From assembly GCA_037178625.1 (NCBI GenBank), contig CM074129.1, positions 3,898,963 through 3,962,962 on the forward strand: DNA of 64,000 nt, in the 5' to 3' direction. Made by a program: the position numbers and the translations under genes. This document shows positions 29,019-38,955 of this stretch, in pieces. The notes under the pieces were generated by a model, which did no database searches, was not told where the DNA came from, and saw nothing but the letters and a program-made list of their open reading frames with translations. This DNA comes from Skeletonema tropicum (Eukaryota > Bacillariophyta > Thalassiosirophyceae > Thalassiosirales > Thalassiosiraceae). Within the stretch, counting starts at the first letter, position 1. Each line of letters opens with the position of its first letter.

Positions 29019-30395
29019 TCAACATTCATATCGTGCCGGCATCTTTCCCCCTCCATCATCACCAAACTCATCATCCTCTAAACTATCGGATATGGAAGTA
29101 TACTCAGTATTATTCTTGGAACTTTTTCGTCGAATATATCCTCTACCACTACTTGACTTCTTGCTGCTGTTGGTATTGTCGAGATAATGGTGTTGTTGTT
29201 GTTCGGATAAACTCAACGCGATTGCAAGTTGCTCCTGTTCTTCTAATGATGATGACGCCATGTCATTATTTGAAAAGTGTGTCGATGGCTCCTCCGGCGG
29301 CAGTGGCAGTTTCGCACTACTGTAATCATTATTACCACCACCACGTGCCACACTACTACTACCCTCACCACCGACACCCATGACCGACCCACCACCCATA
29401 TTGATACTGAGCATCATTGCCATTTGTAATTCTTCTTCGTATTTGGAACGGAGGTCGGAACGTGCCATTTCTTTGGATTCTTGGAGGATGGAATGGGGTA
29501 TCATGCTGTTGTTATTAGGTGCTTTTTCAGAAATTGTATTTCGATTGTTGTTGGTGGTGGTGGAGTTGTGATTGTGTGATGCGTGTGAGTAATCCTGTAG
29601 TAATAATGCATCATCGTCATCACCATGATGATCATTCTCATCATCATTATCACAAGCACTCATTGCAAGAGTATTGGAACCCTTCGTTTCTTCCATGGAC
29701 ACACCCGACTTTTTGAATAATCTTGACAATCTCAATCCACCACCACCATTCCCCTTCTTCTTCTCCTCTTTCACCCTACTACTACTCTCTTGCAATAACT
29801 CCTCCCGTTCCAATCGTCTCCGTACCGCAGCACTAGCATACGTATTCCTCATTTCTTCCAATTGCGCTTGTGCCATTTTCCGTGCTTCACTTGTTGCATA
29901 GAGTATTGTGGATGCACCGGACGGTGGTTCATCCCAAACTCGTTGACCAGTATTTTGAGATTGAAAGTACGGCCGGAGGGTGAGTCGTTGTGATGCTGAG
30001 GCCAATAAGTCTTCGTCATTGTTTCCTTTAGTATCGGTAGTAACGTCACTACTCTCTTGTTTCTTCTTTTTGTCTTTGCTAGAAGAGGATGATGATTTGA
30101 ACTTGGACAACAATCGTCTTCCACCACCACTTCCACCACCATTGTTGCTTGTACTATTACTTGAATTTGCCCTTTGTGGCAATTCACAAACAGCCAATGC
30201 TTCCACCCAAGTATCATTATCGGCGGCGTATTCACCAACGGCTACTCGAGCAGATCGACGAGCGGAAAAATCGTCTGGGGTTGTGCAGTTATTGTTAGTA
30301 GTAGTATTGTTTGTTGGTGTGTTGGTTGCATTGATGGAACTGCCACTTCCTTTGCGGTTAGTGCTGCTACCGAATTTCTTCTTGAAGGGCACCAT
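29019..30395 (-). CDS. UIM-containing protein with WW-like segment
   Basis: The 458-aa product is largely low complexity (Asn, Ser, Gly, Lys). Two segments fit ubiquitin-interacting motifs (acidic patch, hydrophobic-x-x-Ala-hydrophobic-x-x-Ser): YEEELQMAMMLSIN and EEQEQLAIALSLSEQ. Residues about 140-165 contain RPYFQSQNTGQRVWDEPPSG, which resembles the second half of a WW domain (the N-terminal Trp is missing). A helix with SEARKMAQAQLEEM follows. UIM proteins bind ubiquitin and act in endocytosis or proteasome routes; the specific role is unknown. Confidence 0.75.
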   Translation of the reverse strand: MVPFKKKFGSSTNRKGSGSSINATNTPTNNTTTNNNCTTPDDFSARRSARVAVGEYAADNDTWVEALAVCELPQRANSSNSTSNNGGGSGGGRRLLSKFKSSSSSSKDKKKKQESSDVTTDTKGNNDEDLLASASQRLTLRPYFQSQNTGQRVWDEPPSGASTILYATSEARKMAQAQLEEMRNTYASAAVRRRLEREELLQESSSRVKEEKKKGNGGGGLRLSRLFKKSGVSMEETKGSNTLAMSACDNDDENDHHGDDDDALLLQDYSHASHNHNSTTTNNNRNTISEKAPNNNSMIPHSILQESKEMARSDLRSKYEEELQMAMMLSINMGGGSVMGVGGEGSSSVARGGGNNDYSSAKLPLPPEEPSTHFSNNDMASSSLEEQEQLAIALSLSEQQQHHYLDNTNSSKKSSSGRGYIRRKSSKNNTEYTSISDSLEDDEFGDDGGGKMPARYEC

Positions 30396-31412
30396 GATGT
30401 TGTTGTTGATTGTAAGTTATGTATATGTTTCTAGAGAGAGCGTGTTCTCTTGAAAATCCACCGGTTCGTGCGTGTATTTCTACAGATAGTCAAATAACAG
30501 AAACGACGTCTCCTTTCTGCACCACACAATGTTGTCGGTTTCTCCAACGATCCGTGATAGTATTCCGTATAGTCATACACTGCTGCCGCTCAATAAGAAA
30601 TAATAATGTTGTATCAACGGCAGGAATCAACGAAGCAACTTCTTCCATAGCATAGGCAAGCGAGGCAAGAATGAATGAGCACGCACGTTGTTTCACAGAT
30701 CGACTGAGAAGGTTTTCCTACTATTCCGACGTACACTTTTCCACAGGATAATTTTTTGAAAAAAAGATCCTTATTTCCGGGAGATTCCTCGGTTCACGTT
30801 CATCTTGTCATTTTATCAGATCAATCACAGGTAAGTGGTTGATGGTGCTTTTTATGTAATATATCGTGAGTGCTTGTTGATACCTATATATAGTTGCATT
30901 GATTGGTGATGCAGAGCAGAGGGTGAGAGAGTAGCCAAGTACTGAGAGAGGTGTGACTGTATATAGCTAGGTGTAGGTTCAAAGTCGTTTGCATGTAGCA
31001 TTGGGGGCTGGTGTAGAAATAATGAACAATTGAATAGGATGTACATAGGATTGCTGCTCTAGATGGAACAGAGATGTTTTTGCAAGGATCGAATATGTGT
31101 TGAGGATACCCTTACATAACATGTGGCAAGAGATATAAGACACAGTCACAGTCAGATCATTGTTACTTTCATTTCGCTTCGTGGCGTGGGGGGCTACTGC
31201 ACTCTGGCGTCCAGAAATATTGGACTGTAGTGCACTACATTATCATTTATATCGAAACTGACTTTTTCATTCTACTTTGCTTTTGTTTGTTCTTCCAATC
31301 CTCTACTACGCAATATGCAAAATGGACCCCTGCTTATTCACAAAGATACAAAGAAACAATTCTAAAGGAACAGTAACAAAATAATACATCAAATAACAAC
31401 AACCAAAAAAAG
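30396..31412. other. Divergent intergenic region, no gene recognised
   Basis: About 1 kb between two divergently transcribed genes; it should contain both promoters. Short open frames on both strands lack features. A-rich sequence precedes the ATG at 31413. Confidence 0.45.
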
Positions 31413-33303
31413 ATGGGCCGTAAATTTGCAACATTCTACCGATTCATCCTAATGACAACCTCCGTTTCGGCGGTAGTATTGTCCATTATATCCGCAACAT
31501 CATGTGCATTTGTCTCGTTTGATCATCAATACAAGACATCTGCCACTGCAGGGGGTAGGGAGATGAGGGAGAGTAAAAGGAGGACAAGAATGTTGAAACA
31601 GTGGAAAGAACGCGTGGTGGATGGATTCAATTTAAGAAGAAGTCGATCCATGATGAGGGTATTGCAAGATCCACCAGGCACTGTCACGGGTATTGATCCA
31701 AATGCAGCATTTGATTTTAATGCAATGCCAGGAATTCAATTGACGACGGAAGAAGAAGAACCTACAGATAATGATCCAATTGTTGGAACTACGGAACCAA
31801 CTCCTCAAACTACACCAAAAGATAATGTCGATGAGGGTTTGCCAAGTGGTGAACTCATGAATGGGGCTATTCCCAATATAGATGAAGAAACGACTCAAAC
31901 GAATGCTTCGAATATGGCAACTTTTCTTGGTGGGGAAGGGAATGAGGATTTTGATAAGGATGGATTTCCCATTGTGGAGGATGAGACTGAAGAACCAGCA
32001 GTAATCCCTGGTAGTGTGGAAGGTGCTGCGACATTGTCGGAAACGGTAACTGCTCCATCGGATAGTACTGCTGCTGCTTGGACAGTACCCACCAATGGTC
32101 CAAATGGTGTCGTAGGGGATAATGCCATGGCTGGAAGTGTGGCAAATCCTTCGGCCGACGAGTCGAATAATGAGGCAGTTGTTCCTACCACTGGTCCGGG
32201 TAGTGCAGGTGATGCCATGGCTGGAAGTGTGGCAAATCCTTCGGCCGAGTCGAATAATGAGGCAGTTTCCTACCACTGGTCCGGGTAGTGCAGGTGATGC
32301 CATGGCTGGAAGTGTGGCAAATCCTTCGGCCGAGTCGAATAATGAGGCAGTTCCTACCACTGGTCCGGGTAGTGCAGGTGATGCCATGGCTGGATCAGTG
32401 GCTGCTGCGCCTTCGGATACTACTAGTGGGACATTTCCTACCAATGGCCCCGATAGTGTTGCAGGTGACCCAATGGCTGGTGCTGTTCCTGCTGGACAGA
32501 AGGGAGATGAAGACACTGGAGATGTTGATTTTGGTCCAGGAAGTAAGGGTGACTCAATGGCTGGTGAGTATTCAGGAGAATCCAGCACGACCCAAATCAG
32601 TGGAGGAGGAGGAGGAGGCAGTAGCACCTACGGAAGTTCCGCCTATGGAAGTTCAAGTGCGGCAGCCAGTAAAGCCTCGGCAATAGTCACGGGTGATGCA
32701 GGTCTATTTTGCGATACCGACCCAGCTTTCACTTACACGTCCTTGTGGAATGGCGGTAGTATCAAAGCATTTGAAGCGGAAATTGCAAGTGAAAGTGACA
32801 ATAACACATCGGAGGAGGTTGCTCGCAATGCCATACTCATTGCTCTTCCAGTAGGAGCATTCATGGCGACAATTTTAACACTTGAGTTTTTGCTTGGGTG
32901 GAAAATGTGTTTGGAAAAGTGGTTCGTTGGTCTTTTGGCCTTGGTAGCGTGTGCGAGTCAGGGTGCTACGTTTGCATTCTTCAACAGCCAGAGATACTGT
33001 GATGGGGATATTCTCCATGAAATTCTCAATCAAGAACCCTGCGTGTTGGGACAGGGAGGAATCATGTCCATTGTGGCTGTACTGCTTTACTTTCTCACCC
33101 TTCTTCTTGTGTGCAAAGTGCCTGAGGCTGAACCCTACGGACTCTGCTGCAGAGGAAGAAAGAACAATGGTGCGGAGAGGGTCTTTCAGGGTGAGGGTGA
33201 TGGCATGCTGATGGGGAGTAATCCTAACGATACGAAACCAGAACGTCCTGGTTGGATTTCGGAAGACAAACGAAGTGAGGAAGAGGAGAATTCAATTATT
33301 TAG
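31413..33303 (+). CDS. Membrane protein with 28-residue tandem repeats, one frameshift
   Basis: The N-terminus is a signal peptide (ILMTTSVSAVVLSIISATSCAF). An acidic region leads into repeats of about 28 residues containing TTGPGSAGDAMAGSVA and NPSAESNNEAV (about 32080-32400). The C-terminal domain has a Cys motif (GLFCDTDPAF) and about three to four membrane segments (ILIALPVGAFMATILTL, WFVGLLALVACASQGATFAFF, IMSIVAVLLYFLTLLLV). The frame changes at 32266-32268: repeat 2 reads GCAGTTTCC where repeat 3 has GCAGTTCC, one extra T. With that T removed, 31413-33303 is one frame. Either the gene is broken in this strain or the base is a consensus error in a repeat. Function unknown. Confidence 0.7.
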
Positions 33304-33570
33304 GTACATAGATTCTTTAAGATTATTGTTTTTTGTTTTGATTATTGTTGTCCATCTTCTCTAGAGCTTGTCTTGATGCATCTTCGTTCTGCTGCAACCT
33401 GTTCCCTTTTGATATGGCAAGTCTTTTACATAAGTATACGCGCAGCAGCAGCAGCAAATCCAAGGATAGTGGCAAGCCGTTTCTTATTCTGTATTCGCTT
33501 GCGTCTTGTTTCCGCTTGCCCTAGCAAAAAACGGTCTCTCAACCGTGACATCTTAGATGGCTCTTCAGCA

Positions 33571-34935
33571 CTACTCAGCAGCTGCCTCAACATTCACGTT
33601 TTGGACAGTTGGGATGGCAAACATGACATCGTTCTTTTCGATGGCTCGACCGATCGCCAAGAGCATCTGCTCTTTGTTTGCGTCACACGCATCATCGTTC
33701 GCCGGTGGAATATCAAACATATAATCTAACTCCGTTAGAATATGATCTGCTTCATAACTTGTGAGCATTGCAGTGCCATTGTCCAGTTTTGGGCAACTTG
33801 CCTCAATCTCCTCTGAAAAAAAAGATTACAATCATTCATTAGACATAATCTAAAGATTCTGTGCTTTAGTAATGACCAAAAATCACTTACCTCGAATATC
33901 AGCTAGGACTTTTGGTACTTTTTTCATATCTTCATACTTGAACCGTAAGGTCTGAAGAACCCGAGACTTGGACGCCCGCGAGATATTGCTAACTCTCTCA
34001 TTAACAATTTTGGAGTTTGGAATCTTGGTAATGATACTGTCTTTACTCTGAATCTCTGTCTCAACCAAACCGATGCTAACAACTTTCCCCCTCATGCCGT
34101 TCGAGAGTGAGATTTTCTCTCCTACACTGAAAGCATCCCACACTTGCACCGCCAGTCCTCCAACAATGGCTTCTGCCAAGTCTTTGCTAGCTATGCTAAA
34201 GACTAGAGCACTTACACCAGAAACGGCAAATAAACTCTTGAAGCCCGTCGCAACACGATCGTCAAGCTGCAGCTCCGAGAGAATTACGGATGCCGCACAA
34301 AATGTCAGCACAAAATCAATGAATTGATCATAAATCTTTGTCCTTCCTAATTTCGTGCCTTGAATTCGTTGCAAGAGCACTGTACGCTTGATACTAGAAA
34401 CCGTTCGTGCTATCCCAACTGTTACAGCAACTGTCGGAGTGGCTTCTTTCAGTATGGGTATAGTTGAGTCCAAAAAGTTTAAATCAAACGCCGCATCAAT
34501 CGCAGTAACCAATGTCAACACGAAGTATACCCAAGCCGCATCATCAACACTATCCGCAATTCCGTAAAGGAGTAATGCAGTGGTTGACTCGCGAGTATCA
34601 TTAATGGTTGGATCATCATTGATTAAATCATTTTGCATCCCTGATTGCTCGACGATTGCATCGGCTACCAAGCCGATTGTTCCGGATATTGCAAGCTGTT
34701 CTGCGACTAGTGTTGGATCTTCGATTGCTTGCAGTGCCAGTGTAGCGCGCCTCGTGTAGGCAGGAGGTTGGTGGTATGTTTTCTTGGATACCAAGGACGA
34801 GGGGCAATAAGGCTGGTATAATAGAGGAGAATATCGTTTCGCGTCGTGACACCCACGGTGGCCGGAACTGCATGGGTGCTGGAAAGCGCTAACCGCATAA
34901 GCGGTGGCTATCAATGATAAAGTGATTACTTGCAT
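33571..34935 (-). CDS. MscS-family mechanosensitive channel, predicted organellar, two exons
   Basis: Exon 1 is 33891-34935 and exon 2 is 33571-33812; the intron (33813-33890, 78 nt) has GTAAGT...TTTTTTCAG. The joined frame gives 428 aa. The N-terminus has a signal peptide followed by VSAFQHP, like the ASAFAP plastid motif. Hydrophobic helices lie around residues 120-250. The MscS core follows: ALVFSIASKDLAEAIVGGL (pore helix region), then the beta domain VWDAFSVGEKISLSNGMRG, VVSIGLVETEI and ITKIPNSKIVNERVSN. In plants, plastid MscS channels release ions under osmotic stress. It is head-to-head with the CLC gene. Exon 2 adds an acidic tail. Confidence 0.88.
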
Positions 34936-35210
34936 TATTCAGGTCTTCCTTCAATTAATTATGGAGAGCACCTACCAAAGAAGTTGTTCGCAGGCTTGAA
35001 GATCTTGGATACTCCTACCTTATATCTTGGATCTTTCACTTCATGTTCGCGTTGTCTCGCTTGGAAAAGGTGGTGTGTGAAGCGCATATTTATGTACTGA
35101 TTCCTTCGTTAGTAGAAATTTTTGATGTCATCGAAGAGAAGACAATGACATCTCCTCAACCTCCACCACCCACCATGGAGAGAAAATAAGTAGGGAGATA
35201 TCTATAGATC
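34936..35210. promoter_or_regulatory. Bidirectional promoter region between two channel genes
   Basis: Only 275 bp separate the start codons of the MscS-like and CLC genes, so the promoters must overlap or adjoin. No motif was assigned. Confidence 0.5.
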
Positions 35211-37001
35211 ATGGTTCGCTCAACAAATAATGATATACGACGTCTACTTGGTGGGTTTCTGTTGGTCTTCTGGGTTCTTGAAGGAGGTCATGCCCTCGTT
35301 GCTCCTCCTCCATTGTTGTCGACGAGGTTACAACATCATCGGTCCTCTGGAAATGATGCCATCAAGTCGGTAGATCCGACGCTGTCCTTCAATAATTTAC
35401 CCAGCGGCGTAGTTCATAATTGCATACTAGGGCAACATCCATCACCAAATCATTTATTCCATTCCGCTTGTGTCAGGAGAAACAATGTAGCACTTCGCTC
35501 ATCGTCAACAACAGCATCCGATGATACCACCTCCACCACCCAAGAAACAGAAGCCCCAGCATCCATCACCATGATAGTAGGGATTGCATCCGCCCTCGTC
35601 GGTTACTTTTACTGCAAATGTCTAGGCATTGGTTTCAATCTATTATGGAGACAATTTCCCAACTCGAAAATAGGCAAAGCAATTCCAGCAAGTAAACACA
35701 TCTTGTGTATGATGACACTTGGAGGTGCCATCGTTGCCACTTTATCAACGTTACTATTTCCAACTTTATTTTCGGCACATGATTATGTTCATATATTATC
35801 AAAAGAGAATGATGGTAGTGATGAGAAAACAAACAAGATGGATAAGTTTCCGGGTTTTAGGTACATGTTCCCATTGTTGGGACTATCAATGATTACTTCC
35901 ATTTCTGGATTTTCTTTGGGACCTGAAGCTCCCATGGTAGGCACTGGATCATTGGTAGGTGTGAATTTGGGACGGATGTACATCAAGTCCAAGGAGAAAA
36001 GTGGTGATAGTAGTGGAATCAATGTAGCCAAGCTTGAGGAAACTTTAGCATATGCAGGAGCGGCTGGGGCCTTGACTGGAGCGTTGAATTTTCCACTAGC
36101 GGGTCCTATCTTTGCTTTGGAGTTTACCTCACGTCGTGCAGGGTTGGCTGGAGCTGCTGGCAAAAATTGGAATACTGCAATGATGGCATCATTGGCAGGG
36201 CTGGCAGCAATCAGGGGACTCATTGCACCATCGCCGCATGTCGGTGGACACTTTACATACAGTGCAAAAGCAGCAATTGGAGTGTTACACGGACGTGAAA
36301 TGGTGTTGGCTGGTTTGGGAATGGGTGTTTGTGGCGCTTTGGTTGGCACTTGTTTTCATAAGAGCTTATCCTTTATGAATAATGCGATTTGGCCAAAGAA
36401 TAAATCATCGTCCAAAGCTGTAGTGATTGGAAAGAAAGTGCTTCTTGCCATGTTGGTTGGATACATCAGTACTTTGTTTCCTCAAACGATGTTTTGGGGG
36501 GAACCATCGATGCAGTGCGTGATAGATGGTCAGTGTACTCCATTTTCAGCCACTCCACACGGGCTTCCATTTGCAATGATGCAGGCTGCAAGAGTAAATC
36601 CAAATGAACCTTTTGCTTCAGGATCGGCGGCGCTTCAGGTAGGCTTGGCCAAGTTCTCTGCAATTGTATTGGCGTCTGCTGCCAAATTTCCGGGTGGAGT
36701 AATCTTTCCCTTGCTATCCAATGGAGCTTCATTGGGACATGCTGTTGTATCGGCACTTGGGCCAATTTTGCCGACAGCATCCTCATCTTTGGTTCCACCC
36801 ACCATGATAATGAGTTTCATGGCCTCGTTGCTCACTTCTATCACTCGTACACCAGCGGCATCTGTTTTGATTCTTGCTTTCACTGCATCTGGAATCACTC
36901 CTTTGAGTGTACTCTTGCCTGGGATATTGATGGCATCATATGTGTCAGTGTGGGTTTCAGAACAATTATCAAAAGATTCCTTCTTCAGCTATTCAGAGTA
37001 A
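35211..37001 (+). CDS. CLC-family chloride channel or transporter, predicted organellar
   Basis: The 596-aa product begins with a hydrophobic signal (GFLLVFWVLEGGHALVAPP), again plastid-motif-like. It has many membrane helices and CLC signatures: FSLGPEAPMVGTGSLVG (the G(K/R)EGP-type loop, here GPEAP), GAAGALTGALNFPLAGPIFA followed by LEF (GxFxxPxxGxxFxxE-type), and a C-terminal VIFPLLSNGASLGHA (GxFxP-type). CLC proteins move Cl- or exchange it for H+; the gating-glutamate position appears as Ala (GPEAP versus GREGP), which in other CLCs points to altered or channel-like transport. No CBS domains follow. It shares a short promoter region with the MscS-like gene. Confidence 0.88.
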   Translation: MVRSTNNDIRRLLGGFLLVFWVLEGGHALVAPPPLLSTRLQHHRSSGNDAIKSVDPTLSFNNLPSGVVHNCILGQHPSPNHLFHSACVRRNNVALRSSSTTASDDTTSTTQETEAPASITMIVGIASALVGYFYCKCLGIGFNLLWRQFPNSKIGKAIPASKHILCMMTLGGAIVATLSTLLFPTLFSAHDYVHILSKENDGSDEKTNKMDKFPGFRYMFPLLGLSMITSISGFSLGPEAPMVGTGSLVGVNLGRMYIKSKEKSGDSSGINVAKLEETLAYAGAAGALTGALNFPLAGPIFALEFTSRRAGLAGAAGKNWNTAMMASLAGLAAIRGLIAPSPHVGGHFTYSAKAAIGVLHGREMVLAGLGMGVCGALVGTCFHKSLSFMNNAIWPKNKSSSKAVVIGKKVLLAMLVGYISTLFPQTMFWGEPSMQCVIDGQCTPFSATPHGLPFAMMQAARVNPNEPFASGSAALQVGLAKFSAIVLASAAKFPGGVIFPLLSNGASLGHAVVSALGPILPTASSSLVPPTMIMSFMASLLTSITRTPAASVLILAFTASGITPLSVLLPGILMASYVSVWVSEQLSKDSFFSYSE

Positions 37002-37711
37002 CAGACATGTTTAATGTTGTCCGTGTCCGTGATTGAGGAAGCTAATACTTCAGCTAGCTTTTTATGATATCAATTCTACTATTCACTTCACATAATAATT
37101 AGTCAATAGAAGTAACAATGACAATGCTAGTAGTATGCATTCATCCGCGTTACCAACAAGAGCTATAATGAACCACTAGCAGCGGCTCAGGCTCATATTC
37201 ACACGTCGCTACACACATGGAGATAACGATAACGAAAGATGGCGCTATAGCTCTACGCTCAATTGGCCTTCATCTTCATCAGGACGATACGAGGCTGTAG
37301 CAGCGCTACGAGTGAATTTTTCATGAGCCGTGTATATATCCTTCTATACTATCGTTTCACCAACTATAATGGACCACTAACAACGGATATTGCCTGAATT
37401 GGTGATGCTACTTAGAGACATAAAGTGGTGTCTAAATACGGAGCTAACACGTTGCACGTTGCCCAAAAAATTGATCATTGTAAAGTTGCTGTGTGGTCAC
37501 TTCCACAGTCGACAAGATTTGCGTTGACATGTTGTCCGTATGCATGCATAGAAGATGTTAAATGACTAAAACATCTTCAAGCACACAAATATGCTACAAA
37601 ATAGGCAAAAAACGTGTTTTGACCAGGGCATGGACCTGGCCAAGATTTAGTAGCACAGTGATAGATAAATAGATTATTCATCAAGTAACAACATAAAACC
37701 ATCTTCTTATC
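37002..37711. other. Intergenic, no gene recognised
   Basis: About 0.7 kb with no supported coding sequence. A weak repeat of the form CTATAATG(A/G)ACCACTA(G/A)CA occurs near 37168 and 37363. Confidence 0.45.
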
Positions 37712-38647
37712 TCACGGAACCAAATTTTTGGTAAAAGTAAGAAGAAACAAAGGCAAAAGAATACATGCTGCAATCACTAGAATGACGTCAGCAGAGTTTT
37801 CAACATTCGATGCATCTGGGGAAAGTTGTATTCCTGGTCCCTGGCTTGAACTTGGGCTACCATTGGATGAAGTTTCAGTTGATTCATTTGCTGTATCAAT
37901 AGTGTCATCGCCAGTGTCTTGGTCAGGTTTAGTGCTGATAGTACTAGTAGAGGATGCACTCGTTCCAGCTACAGTGTTTGCACCAGTAGCTGCTGCTTGA
38001 GATGAGGGCACTTCTCCTCCATTTGCAACTTCTACTCGACACTTCTGTGTTTCTTGAGAGTAGAATGGCAACCCTCCAATCACATCAGTATCACTCTTAT
38101 CATACGTCTCAAATGTTCCAGAACTGCCAATGTTAATGCATTTCTTGATACAGGTAAATGAAGAGTTCCCATCGCCATCATCGTCTTCTTTCTGCAAGGG
38201 ATTACAGTATGAATGAATGAGAATGAATGATCAAGGGAATAACTACCCTTGGAATGATTAAGTATGCTGCGGAAGAGAAGACAAAATGAATACCTATTGA
38301 TGAAGGTCACATACCTGATATGACAGACAAACTTGATCGCCTTGGCGCTGAGCAGCGACTGAGTTGCCACCATTGCAGCCAACATTACCATCCAACAATT
38401 CTTGGCCGACGATAACGTTCACAGTAGGAGATAAGTCTTCAATAAAGACAATTGAATCAGACCACGACGGTTTTGAACTATCACCATATACTTCAAGAGT
38501 GATGGTGCTCTTGTGATTGATGTCAGGAGAAGCAAGCGTGCCAAGTGGGCAAGCAGAGCTACCATTGAAGTACTCGTTCTTTGCCGCAAGCGAGGAGAAT
38601 GTCCACACGATCCGATGCCGCTTGAATTGATATTCTTGCAGCTGTTA
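37712..38647 (-). pseudogene. Orphaned C-terminal domain exons of Cys-rich gene A
   Basis: This is homologous to the 3' part of gene B (49122-50056). It encodes SSLAAKNEYFNGSSACPLGT, KSTITLEVYGDSSKP and GNSVAAQRQGDQVCLSYQV, then an intron with GTATGT...TTGCAG (38192-38314), then SSFTCIKKCINIGSSG, a Ser/Thr/Asp-rich stalk and a C-terminal membrane helix (VILVIAACILLPLFLLTF). In gene A the upstream frame terminates earlier within the inserted cassette (38648-38955), and one base is missing near 38605 (GAATGTCC versus GAATGGTCC in B). The block is therefore disconnected unless alternative splicing rescues it. Confidence 0.65.
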
Positions 38648-38955
38648 CGCGCCTCCGCACATGCGCAATAATCACAAGCCTACTACAAATAAATCTCACG
38701 CAACAATAGAAATATATCAAGCAAGAAAGCCACTATTCCAATTCCATGCAGCACATATTTCTGACGGCTCTTAGTGCTACAAGCCAAGAGACAGAACAGA
38801 ACGGAACAAATAGCCAAAAATATCAACACTGCCTTCATGCGCGACTTGGTGGGTGCCTTTGTTGGCGAATCCGTCGGCGTGTTGCTCCCTCGAACACCTG
38901 TATTAAGCCACGTTGTTGGCGAGTTGGTTGGGTCATGATTATTCTCGATAATCGG
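38648..38955 (-). other. 308-bp cassette giving gene A a different C-terminus
   Basis: Gene B reads GCTGTTACTAGCACAG at this point. Gene A has the same flanks but 308 bp in place of two bases. On the minus strand the cassette continues the repeat frame as APIIENNHDPTNSPTTW, a PTxSPT stalk (SNTPTDSPTKAPTKS) and two hydrophobic helices (AVLIFLAICSVLFCLLAC and GIVAFLLDIFLLLREIYL), stopping at 38683. No target duplication or inverted ends were seen. Confidence 0.75.

Noticed and set aside
33373..33729. Plus-strand 118-codon frame with a hydrophobic start
   Set aside because: It overlaps exon 2 of the MscS-like gene on the minus strand, which is supported by canonical splice sites and a continuing frame.
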